DNA of 25,529 bases from Candidatus Cloacimonadota bacterium (GCA_030668345.1 DAOUUD010000003.1:1-25529), one strand, 5' to 3'; positions 1-8,340 are shown, numbered from the stretch's first letter. Program-made: numbers and translations. The notes: generated by a model from the sequence alone, not told the origin.

Positions 1-20
1 AAAAGGGAGATCAAATGGAA

Positions 21-1076
21 TTATAATAACTCTTTTTTCCTGTCCTTTTTCAATTTTTCAACGATTTTCTTCACATCTTCGGAACGGTCTTTACTGGCAA
101 TGAGAAGCGCATCACCACTATCAATCACCACCAGGTTCTCCACCCCGATGAGTGCAACAAATTTATTAGAATTTACGTAGTTATTTTTACTTTTAATTAT
201 TTTATTTTTACATTTAAGAACGTTATTATTTTCATCTTTGGGGGAAACATCGTAAAGTGCTTTCCAACTACCCACATCACTCCAACCGTAATCTACCGGG
301 ATCACAACGCGCTTTTCTGCTTTTTCCATTATCCCAATATCGACGGGAACTTTTGGCATTTGAATATATTCTTCGGCAATATCAGCAGATAATCCTTCCG
401 TATTCCATTTTGTGTTTATTTTTTCTAGAATCTGTGTAACCTTTGGAAGATAATCCTGGTAAGCTTTCAGGATGGTTTCGATCCTCCACATGAACATACC
501 GCTGTTCCAGAAGAAATTTCCTGCATTCAGAAAGGTTTTAGCTGTTTCTATATCAGGTTTTTCCTTAAACTGTTTCACGTAAAACATTCCTTTCTCTATT
601 TCTCTACCAGCTTCAATGTAGCCATAGCCTGTTGCTGGATAGTCTGGTTTTATTCCGAATGTTACCAGGTTATCTTGTTCTGCTGATATTTCACCAACAT
701 CCAGAGAAGCCAGAAAATCGTCTCTGTGGGCAATTAAATGGTCAGCCGGCAATACTATCATTTTTTCCGATTTACTGTATTTACGAGCAAGATATTGAGC
801 GCTGAGAGCAATACAGGGCGCGGTGTTCATCCCGAAAGGTTCGATGATGATATTTTCAGCGGGAAGTTGAGGTAGATGCTTTTTTGTAAGTTCTACCTGA
901 GATCGTGCTGTAACGATAAAAATATCTTCTATCTTAATTTTAGGAAGCAATCTTTCCACAGTCATTTGCAGCATAGATTTATCGGATATGATTTTTAAAA
1001 ACTGCTTTGGATTGGATTCTCTACTGAGTGGCCAGAATCTCGTTCCCACACCACCTGCCATAATAAGAGCGATCAT
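21..1076 (-). CDS. manC: Mannose-1-phosphate guanylyltransferase (GDP-mannose pyrophosphorylase)
   Basis: Cytoplasmic nucleotidyltransferase that makes GDP-mannose from mannose-1-phosphate and GTP, a precursor for LPS, exopolysaccharide and GDP-deoxysugars. The N-terminus (residues 4-27) carries the family signature: an AGG-x-GTR-x-W-P-L-S-R loop followed by N-P-K-Q-F, where the Lys contacts the sugar-nucleotide. Downstream are a PADH-like metal/sugar segment near residue 110 and the GYGYIE and E-KP-D blocks typical of the family. At 351 aa it is the short form, without the C-terminal phosphomannose isomerase domain of bifunctional ManC/AlgA. The ATG is preceded by GGGAG about 6 nt upstream. 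It is the last gene of the lptE-to-manC minus-strand run, 70 nt after lolA. Confident in the family; the in vivo sugar pathway is not shown here. Confidence 0.93.
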   Translation of the reverse strand: MIALIMAGGVGTRFWPLSRESNPKQFLKIISDKSMLQMTVERLLPKIKIEDIFIVTARSQVELTKKHLPQLPAENIIIEPFGMNTAPCIALSAQYLARKYSKSEKMIVLPADHLIAHRDDFLASLDVGEISAEQDNLVTFGIKPDYPATGYGYIEAGREIEKGMFYVKQFKEKPDIETAKTFLNAGNFFWNSGMFMWRIETILKAYQDYLPKVTQILEKINTKWNTEGLSADIAEEYIQMPKVPVDIGIMEKAEKRVVIPVDYGWSDVGSWKALYDVSPKDENNNVLKCKNKIIKSKNNYVNSNKFVALIGVENLVVIDSGDALLIASKDRSEDVKKIVEKLKKDRKKELL

Positions 1077-1146
1077 AATTTCTCCCGATTGAAATGCTTT
1101 TTATTCAAGGTTTGAAAATCCTGTTAAAGAATCTTCCAAACCGCAT

Positions 1147-1758
1147 TTATCTTCTATTATCTATTATATTTATGTCTTTAGGTAAAGTAATCTCAAAAAT
1201 ATTTTCCGGCAAGTTTTTATTAATCTTTTCGTTATAAAACTTGTAGGTTACACTATTGTCATCAACGTCAATGATAGTAAATTCGGTTATCAGGAAATTT
1301 TTAATATTTACCTTAATCTGCTGGCTGTCCGGAGTTACCAGATTGATCCTGAAACTAATGCTATCGCTTTCGATCAATTCTTTTTTGGAAACATCCCAAT
1401 ATTCTGAAATTAATTTCACCGGTCTCAATTCGGTTTGTATATCATTTGAAATGAGCGCCTGATGGGAAGCTGCATCATACATCGTGACAACATCTTTTTT
1501 TATAAGTAATAATTGTCCTGCAGGTTCACTGTATTTCATCAGGAAATGATCCGTGTTATAATACATTTTTCCTTCTGATTGCTTAATTATATCAAGTTCC
1601 TTCCAAAAATTTTCTTGCTGAAAATCTGCTTCGTAACTCTTTATATTAGAATAGGTTATCAATATGTCTTCATATACTGATTCTAATTGGTCATCAGCAA
1701 AAAGAGATGCCATTAGAAATAAGCAAAGCAGTGTAATTCTAATCAGGTAGGTAGCCAT
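1147..1758 (-). CDS. lolA: LolA-like outer-membrane lipoprotein carrier
   Basis: Predicted periplasmic chaperone of the LolA fold (203 aa), which in this family accepts lipoproteins from LolCDE and carries them to the outer membrane. An N-terminal hydrophobic signal peptide ends around SLFA (residue 21). The mature start contains the LolA-like segment Y-x-x-I-x-S-Y-x-A-x-F-x-Q, then G-K-M-Y-Y and a K-Y-x-x-P segment typical of the half-barrel. The start codon lies inside the 3' end of ftsK, in another frame, giving a 20-nt overlap that suggests translational coupling. A GAGGA motif lies about 12 nt upstream, inside ftsK. The family call rests on pattern recognition; sequence similarity across LolA proteins is low. 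The same fold also occurs in other periplasmic proteins, so the substrate is inferred. Confidence 0.8.
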   Translation of the reverse strand: MATYLIRITLLCLFLMASLFADDQLESVYEDILITYSNIKSYEADFQQENFWKELDIIKQSEGKMYYNTDHFLMKYSEPAGQLLLIKKDVVTMYDAASHQALISNDIQTELRPVKLISEYWDVSKKELIESDSISFRINLVTPDSQQIKVNIKNFLITEFTIIDVDDNSVTYKFYNEKINKNLPENIFEITLPKDINIIDNRR

Positions 1759-4024
1759 AGATCTTTAAATCCTCTTCTGTAGCCATTACTTCACGAGATT
1801 TGCTGCCAACATGCGGTCCTACGATTCCAGCTTGTTCCATCATATCGATAAGTCTTCCAGCTCGTGCGTAACCGATCTTGAAATGACGCTGCAGCATGGA
1901 AACCGAAGCCTGTCCTGCCGTTACCACTGCTACTGCTGCTTCAGGAAACAATTCATCATCATAATTAAATTCATCCAGAGTTGTCTGTTCGTCGGAAATA
2001 ATTGTGATATCTTGTTTCGGTTTGGGTTGTGTCCTCAAATAGTCTATCACATTATGTATCTCAGAAGGCAAGATATATGCTCCGTGAATTCTGTCGGGTC
2101 CTGCCTTCCCGGGTGCTAGGAATAAACTGTCTCCCAATCCTAAAAGTTTTTCTGCTCCATTGGCATCTATGATAACGCGTGAATCTATTTTCGTGGAAAC
2201 TTTAAAAGCAATACGTGAGGGAAAGTTGGCTTTGATAACACCTGTAATAACTTTAATGGAAGGACGCTGGGTTGCTAAAATTAGATGAACACCAATGGCG
2301 CGTGCCATTTGAGCCAGACGGGTGATGGGTCTTTCTACATCCCTGCCCACGGTCATCATAAGGTCGGCTAATTCATCCACAATGATTATAATATGTGGCA
2401 AAGGGGTATCTTCGAGCGATTCATCTTTTTGGCGTAGTTTAATAATCTTTTCATTGTAAGAATTCAGGTTTTTTACTTTATATTTCTGAAGAAGTTCATA
2501 TCTATGTTCCATTTCGACAACACCCCAATTAAGGGCAATGAGAGCATCTTCGTTATTTGTAACTACTTCCTGAATAAGATGTGGAATACCCTCATATCCG
2601 GAAAGCTCGATGCGTTTGGGATCGATGAGAATAAAGCGAACCTCATCGGGTGTTGCTCTAAAAAGAATACTGTTTATTATGGTATTTACACAAACACTCT
2701 TTCCGGAGCCGGTTGCTCCAGCGATTAGCAGATGTGGCATTGTAGCCAGATCGGCAACCATCGATTTACCAGAAATATCTTTTCCCAGCCCAAAAGCCAA
2801 CTTACTTTTCATTCCTTTTATTTCATCGGAAAGCAAAATATCTTTCAGGAAAATGGTATCCCGGTTTACATTGGGAATTTCAATACCGACGAGCCCCCTA
2901 CCGGGAATAGGCGCCTGCACCCTGATACTTGTTGCTTTGATAGCCAAAGCCAGGTCATCTGCCAGAGCATGAAATTTATTAACTTTTATACCTGCAGCGG
3001 GTTTAACTTCGTATTGAGTAATAATGGGACCGATGTTCACATTCATTACTTCTGCATCCACATTGAATTCCGCAAGCTTTTGAATAAGGATATTGCTTAC
3101 CTCACGAATATTAGCTTCTATATTTTCGCGGTCTCTTTTTGTAGGTTGTGTGCTGGTAAGGAAATCTTCAATTTCCGGAATAATATACTCCCGTGGAGTA
3201 TCGGTTACTAGCTCTTTATCCTGAGTTAGTTTAGGTTTGATTATTTTCGGTTTAGGGTTTTGTTCTTCATTTTCGTGACTAACATGATCAATAATGTTTA
3301 ATTTCGATTTTTTACTCCTATCGTCATCTAATATTTTTATTTCTTTAATCTTTCTGGTCTTTGTTTTTTTCTTCCCGGGCACTGCTGGTCTTTTGAAAAA
3401 TAAACTACCGATAAACCTTATCGTATTATAAAGAGCCTTATAAAACCAGACAAAGAAGTTCTTAATATTTTCCACTTCAAAAATGATGAGAATGCTGGTA
3501 ATAACAACTGCAATTGATATTATAAGTGTGCCGGTACGGTCAAAGATCTTCACCATGAATTCAAAAAAATTCCAGGGGATCACCCCCACCAGCAGAATCC
3601 TGATCTTCTCATTGATAACAAGAAATTCGTTCACCTGAAAAGAAAACCTGATGAAATTGAAGAAAAATGCAAAAATAATGAAGAATAGAATCTTCTGTAA
3701 AAACTTAATTTTATCCTTTGCAAAGATCATAAAAAACCCGATGAGCGCAGTTCCCGAAAGCAAAGAGAAGCAAAAGAACTTACCGAAAATATACAGTAGC
3801 CAATAGCCAAAGAAAACACCAAATATACCGATCGGATTATTAAAATTCGGAAATTGGAGTTTGATAAATCTAAAGAAAGTGATATTGGAATTCTTCATGA
3901 TCTCATAATCAAAATTCAGAATGCGCACATCACCAGAGATGGAAAATAGAAATAACACGGATAATATTAGCAAAGCTAATCCAGCGAATACATACCAAAA
4001 ACTTTTTTTAACTTCGGTTTTCAT
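1739..4024 (-). CDS. ftsK: FtsK/SpoIIIE DNA translocase
   Basis: Septum-located, membrane-anchored ATPase that pumps chromosome-terminus DNA between daughter cells and supports dimer resolution (761 aa). Residues 1-190 hold an N-terminal membrane domain with about four hydrophobic spans. A short charged linker (about 215-285) follows, much shorter than in E. coli FtsK and closer to SpoIIIE. The alpha and beta motor domains follow, with Walker A GATGSGKS at residues 436-443 and a Walker B strand ending in VDELADLM around 545. The last 65 or so residues form the gamma winged helix (GQASVSMLQRHFKIGYARA), which in the family reads KOPS-type polar sequences. The ATG has a GGAG ribosome site. It lies 13 nt after ychF and overlaps lolA. 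Confidence 0.97.
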   Translation of the reverse strand: MKTEVKKSFWYVFAGLALLILSVLFLFSISGDVRILNFDYEIMKNSNITFFRFIKLQFPNFNNPIGIFGVFFGYWLLYIFGKFFCFSLLSGTALIGFFMIFAKDKIKFLQKILFFIIFAFFFNFIRFSFQVNEFLVINEKIRILLVGVIPWNFFEFMVKIFDRTGTLIISIAVVITSILIIFEVENIKNFFVWFYKALYNTIRFIGSLFFKRPAVPGKKKTKTRKIKEIKILDDDRSKKSKLNIIDHVSHENEEQNPKPKIIKPKLTQDKELVTDTPREYIIPEIEDFLTSTQPTKRDRENIEANIREVSNILIQKLAEFNVDAEVMNVNIGPIITQYEVKPAAGIKVNKFHALADDLALAIKATSIRVQAPIPGRGLVGIEIPNVNRDTIFLKDILLSDEIKGMKSKLAFGLGKDISGKSMVADLATMPHLLIAGATGSGKSVCVNTIINSILFRATPDEVRFILIDPKRIELSGYEGIPHLIQEVVTNNEDALIALNWGVVEMEHRYELLQKYKVKNLNSYNEKIIKLRQKDESLEDTPLPHIIIIVDELADLMMTVGRDVERPITRLAQMARAIGVHLILATQRPSIKVITGVIKANFPSRIAFKVSTKIDSRVIIDANGAEKLLGLGDSLFLAPGKAGPDRIHGAYILPSEIHNVIDYLRTQPKPKQDITIISDEQTTLDEFNYDDELFPEAAVAVVTAGQASVSMLQRHFKIGYARAGRLIDMMEQAGIVGPHVGSKSREVMATEEDLKIYGYLPD

Positions 4025-4037
4025 GTTTTTACTCCAT

Positions 4038-5114
4038 TTAAACGCTGAAACGGATTTTTAATACGTCACCATCTTTGACAATGTAATTTTTTCCTTCTAA
4101 TCTGAATAAACCCTTTTCACGCAGAACTTTTTCGCTGCCAAGCCGTATCAGGTCTTCATAGGAAAAACACTCTGCCCGGATGAATCCTCTAGCTAAATCG
4201 GAATGAACTTTTCCGGCTGCATCTACAGCATTCTCGCCATTGACGATAGTCCAGGCTCGAATTTCATCTTTTCCTATCGTAAAAAAACTGATATAGCCAA
4301 GAAGTTCGTAAGAGAGTTTTGTAAGTCTGACCCGTGCAGATTCTTTTATATTCATATCTGCCATGAAATCCTGCTGTTCTTCATGCATAAGTTTACTTAA
4401 TTCCATTTCAAAGTTACCGGCAAATTCCATAACCTTATAATTGCTGCGAATCTTTTCTTGTAATTCTGAATTGTGTCCTAAATTCTTCTCATCTGAGTTC
4501 AGGATTATCATCATTGGTTTCTGACTTAGAAATTGAAAGCCGCGAATTGATTTTTCTTCATCAGATGGAAAATCAATATTTCTTAGTGGAATATCTTTAT
4601 TTAAGCTTTCAATTGCTTTACGAACAGCTTTTTCTTCTATCATTAGTTCATTATTTTTAACACCTCTTTTCAGACTGAGTTCGATTTTTTCAAGTCTTTT
4701 TTCCGCAATGATCAAATCAGAAAGAATAAGTTCAGTATTTATTATTTCTATATCAGCAAGAGGATCTGGTTTTCCTAGAGTTTGGTCTATTATTTCATCC
4801 TTAAAGTTTCTAACTACTGCTGCCAGTGCATCTGTGGTCTTTGCCAGAGTTAAAAGAGAATTAGACAGGCTTTCTTTTCCTGCCACCCTTGATAGTCCTG
4901 CAAAATCGATATATTCTATAGTTGCATGAATGATTTTTTTAGGCTCATAGAATTCAGCAAGCTTTGAGATTCTTTCGTCTATAACTTCTACAATGCCAAG
5001 ATTAGGTTCTGTTTTTTGAGTTGAGTAGCTGGAGATTTCAGCATCAAGACCGGTTAGAGCATTAAAGATAGTAGTTTTACCAGAATTTGGTAAGCCAATC
5101 AACCCGATTTTCAT
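4038..5114 (-). CDS. ychF: YchF/OLA1-type GTP/ATP-binding protein
   Basis: Cytoplasmic Obg-superfamily P-loop protein (358 aa, normal for YchF); homologues bind ribosomes and often prefer ATP over GTP. The G1 loop GLPNSGKT is at residues 7-14, and the switch-II segment DFAGLS around residue 70. In the specificity loop the usual NKxD is replaced by N-S-D-E, the kind of change that relaxes guanine specificity in this subfamily. The C-terminal 85 or so residues are a TGS domain ending in G-K-x-Y-x-V-x-D-G-D-V-x-x-x-R-F, the YchF hallmark. Its start overlaps the rluB-type stop by one base (TAATG), so translation is probably coupled; no strong ribosome site of its own is visible. Confidence 0.94.
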   Translation of the reverse strand: MKIGLIGLPNSGKTTIFNALTGLDAEISSYSTQKTEPNLGIVEVIDERISKLAEFYEPKKIIHATIEYIDFAGLSRVAGKESLSNSLLTLAKTTDALAAVVRNFKDEIIDQTLGKPDPLADIEIINTELILSDLIIAEKRLEKIELSLKRGVKNNELMIEEKAVRKAIESLNKDIPLRNIDFPSDEEKSIRGFQFLSQKPMMIILNSDEKNLGHNSELQEKIRSNYKVMEFAGNFEMELSKLMHEEQQDFMADMNIKESARVRLTKLSYELLGYISFFTIGKDEIRAWTIVNGENAVDAAGKVHSDLARGFIRAECFSYEDLIRLGSEKVLREKGLFRLEGKNYIVKDGDVLKIRFSV

Positions 5115-5842
5115 TATTTTTTTCTCTGTTCTTTATAATTCAGTAATGATCTGATCTCTGTCGGTTTCAACATACGCCACATTCCAGGAGGAAGTTTTCC
5201 AAGTTTCAAATTACCTATTTGAAGGCGTTTCAATTCCAATACTTCCGAACCTATTGCTTTTAACATGTATCTAATTTGTCTTTTTCTGCCTTCAAAGATG
5301 GTCATTCTAAGTATTGTAACTTCTGATGTTCTTCTTTTTACGTGAACAATAGCAGGCTGGGTTACTTTTCCTGAGATTTTAACTCCTTTTCTCAGTTGCT
5401 CCAGTTGAATTGTGTTCATATTTCCTTTTACTTTTACTTTGTATAGTTTTGGAAGTTTGTAGCGTGGATGAATTATTTTTTCACTAAAATCACCATCATT
5501 AGTAAAAAGTAATAACCCTTCAGACATGTAATCAAGACGTCCTATGGAAAATATATTGACACCGAAATCGGGAAGCAAGTCATAGACAGTGCTTCTATTG
5601 AGTTCATCTTTTTTCGTTACCACATATTTGGGGGGTTTGTTTTGCATAAGATAGATTTTCTCAGAAGTGCGTTTAAGTATTTTGTCATCAACTTCCACAA
5701 CGTCTTTTTCTTCATCGACGATTGTTGAAAGATCAGTTGTGGTAATTCCATTTATCTTTATTCTACGGTTTGAGATCAATGTCTCCACACTTCGTCGTGA
5801 ACCCATGTTACATTGCGCAAGGTATTTATTTAGTCTTACCAT
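5114..5842 (-). CDS. RsuA/RluB-family rRNA pseudouridine synthase
   Basis: Converts a specific rRNA uridine to pseudouridine (242 aa). An N-terminal S4 RNA-binding domain (residues 2-60: RLNKYLAQ, then RRSVE-LI and I-K-I-N-G) is followed by the catalytic domain. The active-site motif is G-R-L-D-Y-M-S-E-G-L-L-L-F, with catalytic Asp104. A late EGRKRQIRYML motif is also typical. RluB-like (23S helix 89 region) is likelier than RsuA from the overall sequence, but the target site cannot be fixed. The start lies 7 nt inside the lptE-like gene, and the stop touches the ychF start. Confidence 0.9.
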   Translation of the reverse strand: MVRLNKYLAQCNMGSRRSVETLISNRRIKINGITTTDLSTIVDEEKDVVEVDDKILKRTSEKIYLMQNKPPKYVVTKKDELNRSTVYDLLPDFGVNIFSIGRLDYMSEGLLLFTNDGDFSEKIIHPRYKLPKLYKVKVKGNMNTIQLEQLRKGVKISGKVTQPAIVHVKRRTSEVTILRMTIFEGRKRQIRYMLKAIGSEVLELKRLQIGNLKLGKLPPGMWRMLKPTEIRSLLNYKEQRKK

Positions 5843-6324
5843 TCTTCGAGGCTTTCTTTAATTATGTAATCAAAAAGATCGTTTATTATTTTTTCCTGTG
5901 CTTCTTCCTCTGTCTTGAATTCACTAATATCTTCAGAAGAAGAATATGTTTCAGATAATTGTAGAGCATCATTTTTCAAGATGATATTATTCTTTTTCAG
6001 GTCTATAAAACTGATTTTAAATAATATCCGAACTTCATACTCTTCTACATTGGATCCAGCATAAGAAAGTATTTTATTGGAATAATCCAGTATTTCGCCT
6101 TCCAGCTGACAATCTGGTGAAATACCCACAATTTTTAATCTACCGTCATTTTCGTAATTGCTTGATAAAGAAATATGAATATTTTCTTCAAGATTGTATT
6201 GGGTTGTTTTATTCTCAAAAGGAATAATGGTGATGCTTTTCAAATGTGGATACCCGGTAGTATACACTGAATATGTGCAGGAGCACAATATTATAATAAA
6301 TATAAATAACAATGATTTTTTCAT
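5836..6324 (-). CDS. lptE: LptE-like LPS-assembly lipoprotein
   Basis: Predicted outer-membrane lipoprotein of 162 aa. The N-terminus is a short basic start (MKKS), a hydrophobic stretch and a lipobox L-C-S-C with the acylated Cys at position 16. The mature region has the pattern of the LptE/LPS-assembly lipoprotein family: a Y-S-V-Y-T-T-G-Y-P-x-L-K-S-I-T-I-I-P-F start, then polar beta segments with long-range similarity only. LptE plugs the LptD barrel that inserts LPS in the outer leaflet. An in-frame TTG 12 nt upstream would extend the protein by four residues; I prefer the ATG because it gives a standard signal peptide, though neither start has a strong ribosome site. It is first in the run leading to manC. 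The family call is moderately sure. Confidence 0.7.
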   Translation of the reverse strand: MKKSLLFIFIIILCSCTYSVYTTGYPHLKSITIIPFENKTTQYNLEENIHISLSSNYENDGRLKIVGISPDCQLEGEILDYSNKILSYAGSNVEEYEVRILFKISFIDLKKNNIILKNDALQLSETYSSSEDISEFKTEEEAQEKIINDLFDYIIKESLEEW

Positions 6325-6348
6325 ATTCTTTATCAATTAAATATTTCT

Positions 6349-6387
6349 TTTTCTGTCAAGAAATTAGTCGTAATGCTTGACAGAAAA
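6349..6387. repeat. Perfect 12-bp inverted repeat in divergent intergenic region
   Basis: Left arm TTTTCTGTCAAG (6349-6360) and right arm CTTGACAGAAAA (6376-6387) are exact inverted copies separated by 15 nt. The element sits between the divergent lptE-like and HTH-EIIA genes, with a perfect TATAAT (6393-6398) starting 5 nt past the right arm. Each arm contains TTGACA, one on each strand. The position suggests an operator for a dimeric regulator, possibly the adjacent HTH-EIIA protein. No binding can be shown from the sequence. Confidence 0.6.
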
Positions 6388-6392
6388 TCTTG

Positions 6393-6398
6393 TATAAT
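6393..6398 (+). promoter_or_regulatory. Candidate -10 box of HTH-EIIA gene
   Basis: A perfect TATAAT lies 38 nt before the ATG. The TTGACA at 6377-6382 is only 10 nt upstream, too close to be a normal -35 partner, and the hexamer at the usual 17-nt spacing is poor. The promoter may therefore depend on an activator or on the inverted repeat overlapping it. Confidence 0.4.
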
Positions 6399-6436
6399 TC
6401 AATTAAGACAATATAAAATATTTAGCAGGAGTATAA

Positions 6437-7102
6437 ATGACAAAAGATTATTTAACCATTAAGCAAGCAGCTAATTTCCTGAAAGTAACTGATTCAGTAA
6501 TAAGAGAGATGGTAAAATCGAAATTATTTAAAGCCACCAGAAAGGGAAATGTCCATCAGATAGAAAAAGCAGAGGTTGAAGAATGGCTGGCAAATTTGAA
6601 TGAAAGAGAAGTAGAACAATTAGCCCTGAAACGTTCTGTGTGTCGTTTCTCTGATTATTTTAAAGCTAAATTTATCTTTTTGGATTTCTATGCAGACAAT
6701 AAATATGAAGCAATTGCCGAAATGTCAAAAAAAGCTAAAGATCTTAAAATAGTTAAGGATCACAGATGGTTATATCAGGTTGTGGTAGCAAGAGAAGAAT
6801 TAGTTTCTACGGCTATTGGAAAGGGAGTGGCACTTCTTCATCCACGTCACCTGCATCCATCTAAAGTCAAAAAGCCTGCCATTATTTTTGGCCGTTCAAA
6901 GAATGATGTGGAATTCGATGCTATAGATAATCAGCCGGTAAAATTGTTCTTTATGTTGTTACTTCATAATGATGCTCAACATCTTTTCTCAATTTCGTAT
7001 ATTTCGAAGCTTTTAATGAATGAATCTAATCTTAAAATACTACGCAAAACCTCATCAATCGAAGAAATAGAAAAAGCTTTAACGAAAAACGTCCTGGGGT
7101 AA
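6437..7102 (+). CDS. HTH domain fused to PTS EIIA (Ntr/fructose-type) domain
   Basis: A 221-aa protein with an excisionase/MerR-like helix-turn-helix at residues 1-52 (L-T-I-K-Q-A-A-N-F-L-K-V, then R-K-G-N-V-H-Q-I and a V-E-E-W-L end) joined to a PTS EIIA type-2 domain (about 70-218). The EIIA active-site block REELVSTAIGKGVALLHPRH places the phospho-accepting His at residue 135, in the slot where the family has (I/L)PH. Known EIIA-Ntr proteins take phosphate from HPr-like NPr and regulate by contact; here the fused DNA-binding domain suggests a phosphorylation-responsive transcription factor. No EI, HPr or transporter gene is in the window. AGGAG lies 5 nt before the ATG. It is transcribed divergently from the lptE-like gene and converges on the DUF4015-like gene across the parS site. 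The regulatory role is inference. Confidence 0.8.
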   Translation: MTKDYLTIKQAANFLKVTDSVIREMVKSKLFKATRKGNVHQIEKAEVEEWLANLNEREVEQLALKRSVCRFSDYFKAKFIFLDFYADNKYEAIAEMSKKAKDLKIVKDHRWLYQVVVAREELVSTAIGKGVALLHPRHLHPSKVKKPAIIFGRSKNDVEFDAIDNQPVKLFFMLLLHNDAQHLFSISYISKLLMNESNLKILRKTSSIEEIEKALTKNVLG

Positions 7103-7106
7103 GGTG

Positions 7107-7122
7107 TGTTTCACGTGAAACA
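7107..7122. other. parS: parS centromere site bound by ParB
   Basis: TGTTTCACGTGAAACA is a perfect 16-bp palindrome and matches the widely conserved bacterial parS consensus exactly. It fills the 20-nt gap between two convergent stop codons (HTH-EIIA stop ends at 7102, DUF4015-like stop begins at 7123). Its cognate ParB is encoded at 17486-18334 in this window. In characterised systems ParB nucleates here, spreads as a CTP-dependent clamp and marks the origin region for segregation. Confidence 0.95.
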
Positions 7123-8340
7123 TTAATCAGCGTAATATTCTTTTAACCAACTTAACGTTGAAAAATATCTGTTGGAAGCATTCCATAAAATATATCCGTC
7201 ACAATCATTATCTTCGATAGCTTTGATCTGTGAAATAATATATTCCCGATTATAATTTACTTTCCAACTGTTAGCTTGAATATATGGTATGACTTTACAA
7301 TTTGGTTCTGCGTATTTTATTGTTAGTTTTGTTGCTTTATATACTATAAAGTAAGGTTCATTTGATACATCTTCCCTATATCCGAAATTATCAGAAAAAT
7401 GTGAGGAATATATCATAGGATGTATTGCATCTAAATGTTTAGTCATCTTTTTTATATCTTGTCCTGTAGCTGTTATATCCGATTTTCTTTGCCAAGCAAC
7501 AATAGCGAAAACATCAGTTGTCAGACCTACATTATATTTCGAACAAATATCTTTTACCTGAATAATAAAATCTTCGATTATGTCAGATTTTGATCTTAAA
7601 ATATAATTGCTATCCGCTTTCGCAAATAGAGAATCTTCTCTTTGAAAAGAAAAAATAGCATCAGATATACTTCCTTGTGTTGGAAATCTTATATAATCCA
7701 ATTGAATTTCATCGACTCCGCTTTTTGCTATTTTCTTTAATATATTCAATAATTCTTTTTGTACTTTCGAATTTGAGGGGTCCAACCAAGAGGGTTTTCG
7801 TTTTTGGCTTTCTTTCCAATATTTTCCTGAATGCGACATTGGTCTTAAAGTTGAATCACATTCTGCAGCAAATTGATCGTGGAACATAACCACCCTGGCA
7901 ACGGCTTTCATTTTTCGCTTGTGAAGCTCTTTAACCACCTTTGGAATGTTGATTATCGGTTTTATTTTTTCGTCTGTTAGGATGTCTTTTTGAGGTATTG
8001 AGAAGAAAATGTGTCCATTCATGTTTTTCAGGTCAAAAATTACCGTATTTATACCTGCTGCTTGAGCACTATCGAGTATCGAATAAAATTTTGAACTTGA
8101 AACAGTGTAAGCGGTAAGATATATTCCTCGAGTGCTATCTAACAAATTTATTTTATTTTTCTGAGATATTACTTTTTTATCAGATTCTATTTTTATCGTT
8201 GTATGTTTTATAGTGTCAACTATTGCTTTCTCCGTACTTTTACTTTCGTTTAAACTCTCTTGATCGATTTGATTTTTTTTTCCGCAGAATAAAATCAAAA
8301 AACAAAAAACCACAATTGCTATTTTTTTTATATTTTTCAT
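7123..8340 (-). CDS. DUF4015-type putative glycoside hydrolase lipoprotein
   Basis: A 405-aa predicted lipoprotein: a basic N-terminus, a hydrophobic stretch and a lipobox L-F-C-G with Cys19. A low-complexity Ser/Lys linker (20-60) follows, then a TIM-barrel-like domain starting R-G-I-Y-L-T-A-Y. The domain matches the putative glycosyl hydrolase family DUF4015: I-F-D-L-K-N near residue 98, A-R-V-V-M-F-H-D, W-L-D-P-S, then G-V-D-E-I-Q-L-D-Y-I-R-F-P with candidate acidic catalytic residues, and I-H-P-M-I-Y-S-S-H-F. The substrate is unknown; family members are usually annotated only by fold. It follows atpC after 127 nt on the same strand and could be read with it or have its own promoter. I see no clear promoter or terminator in the gap 8341-8467. 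Confidence 0.82.
   Translation of the reverse strand: MKNIKKIAIVVFCFLILFCGKKNQIDQESLNESKSTEKAIVDTIKHTTIKIESDKKVISQKNKINLLDSTRGIYLTAYTVSSSKFYSILDSAQAAGINTVIFDLKNMNGHIFFSIPQKDILTDEKIKPIINIPKVVKELHKRKMKAVARVVMFHDQFAAECDSTLRPMSHSGKYWKESQKRKPSWLDPSNSKVQKELLNILKKIAKSGVDEIQLDYIRFPTQGSISDAIFSFQREDSLFAKADSNYILRSKSDIIEDFIIQVKDICSKYNVGLTTDVFAIVAWQRKSDITATGQDIKKMTKHLDAIHPMIYSSHFSDNFGYREDVSNEPYFIVYKATKLTIKYAEPNCKVIPYIQANSWKVNYNREYIISQIKAIEDNDCDGYILWNASNRYFSTLSWLKEYYAD

Noticed and set aside
6377..6398. TTGACA and TATAAT as a standard promoter pair
   Set aside because: The spacing is only 10 nt, far below the 16-18 nt needed; TTGACA is better explained as part of the inverted repeat.
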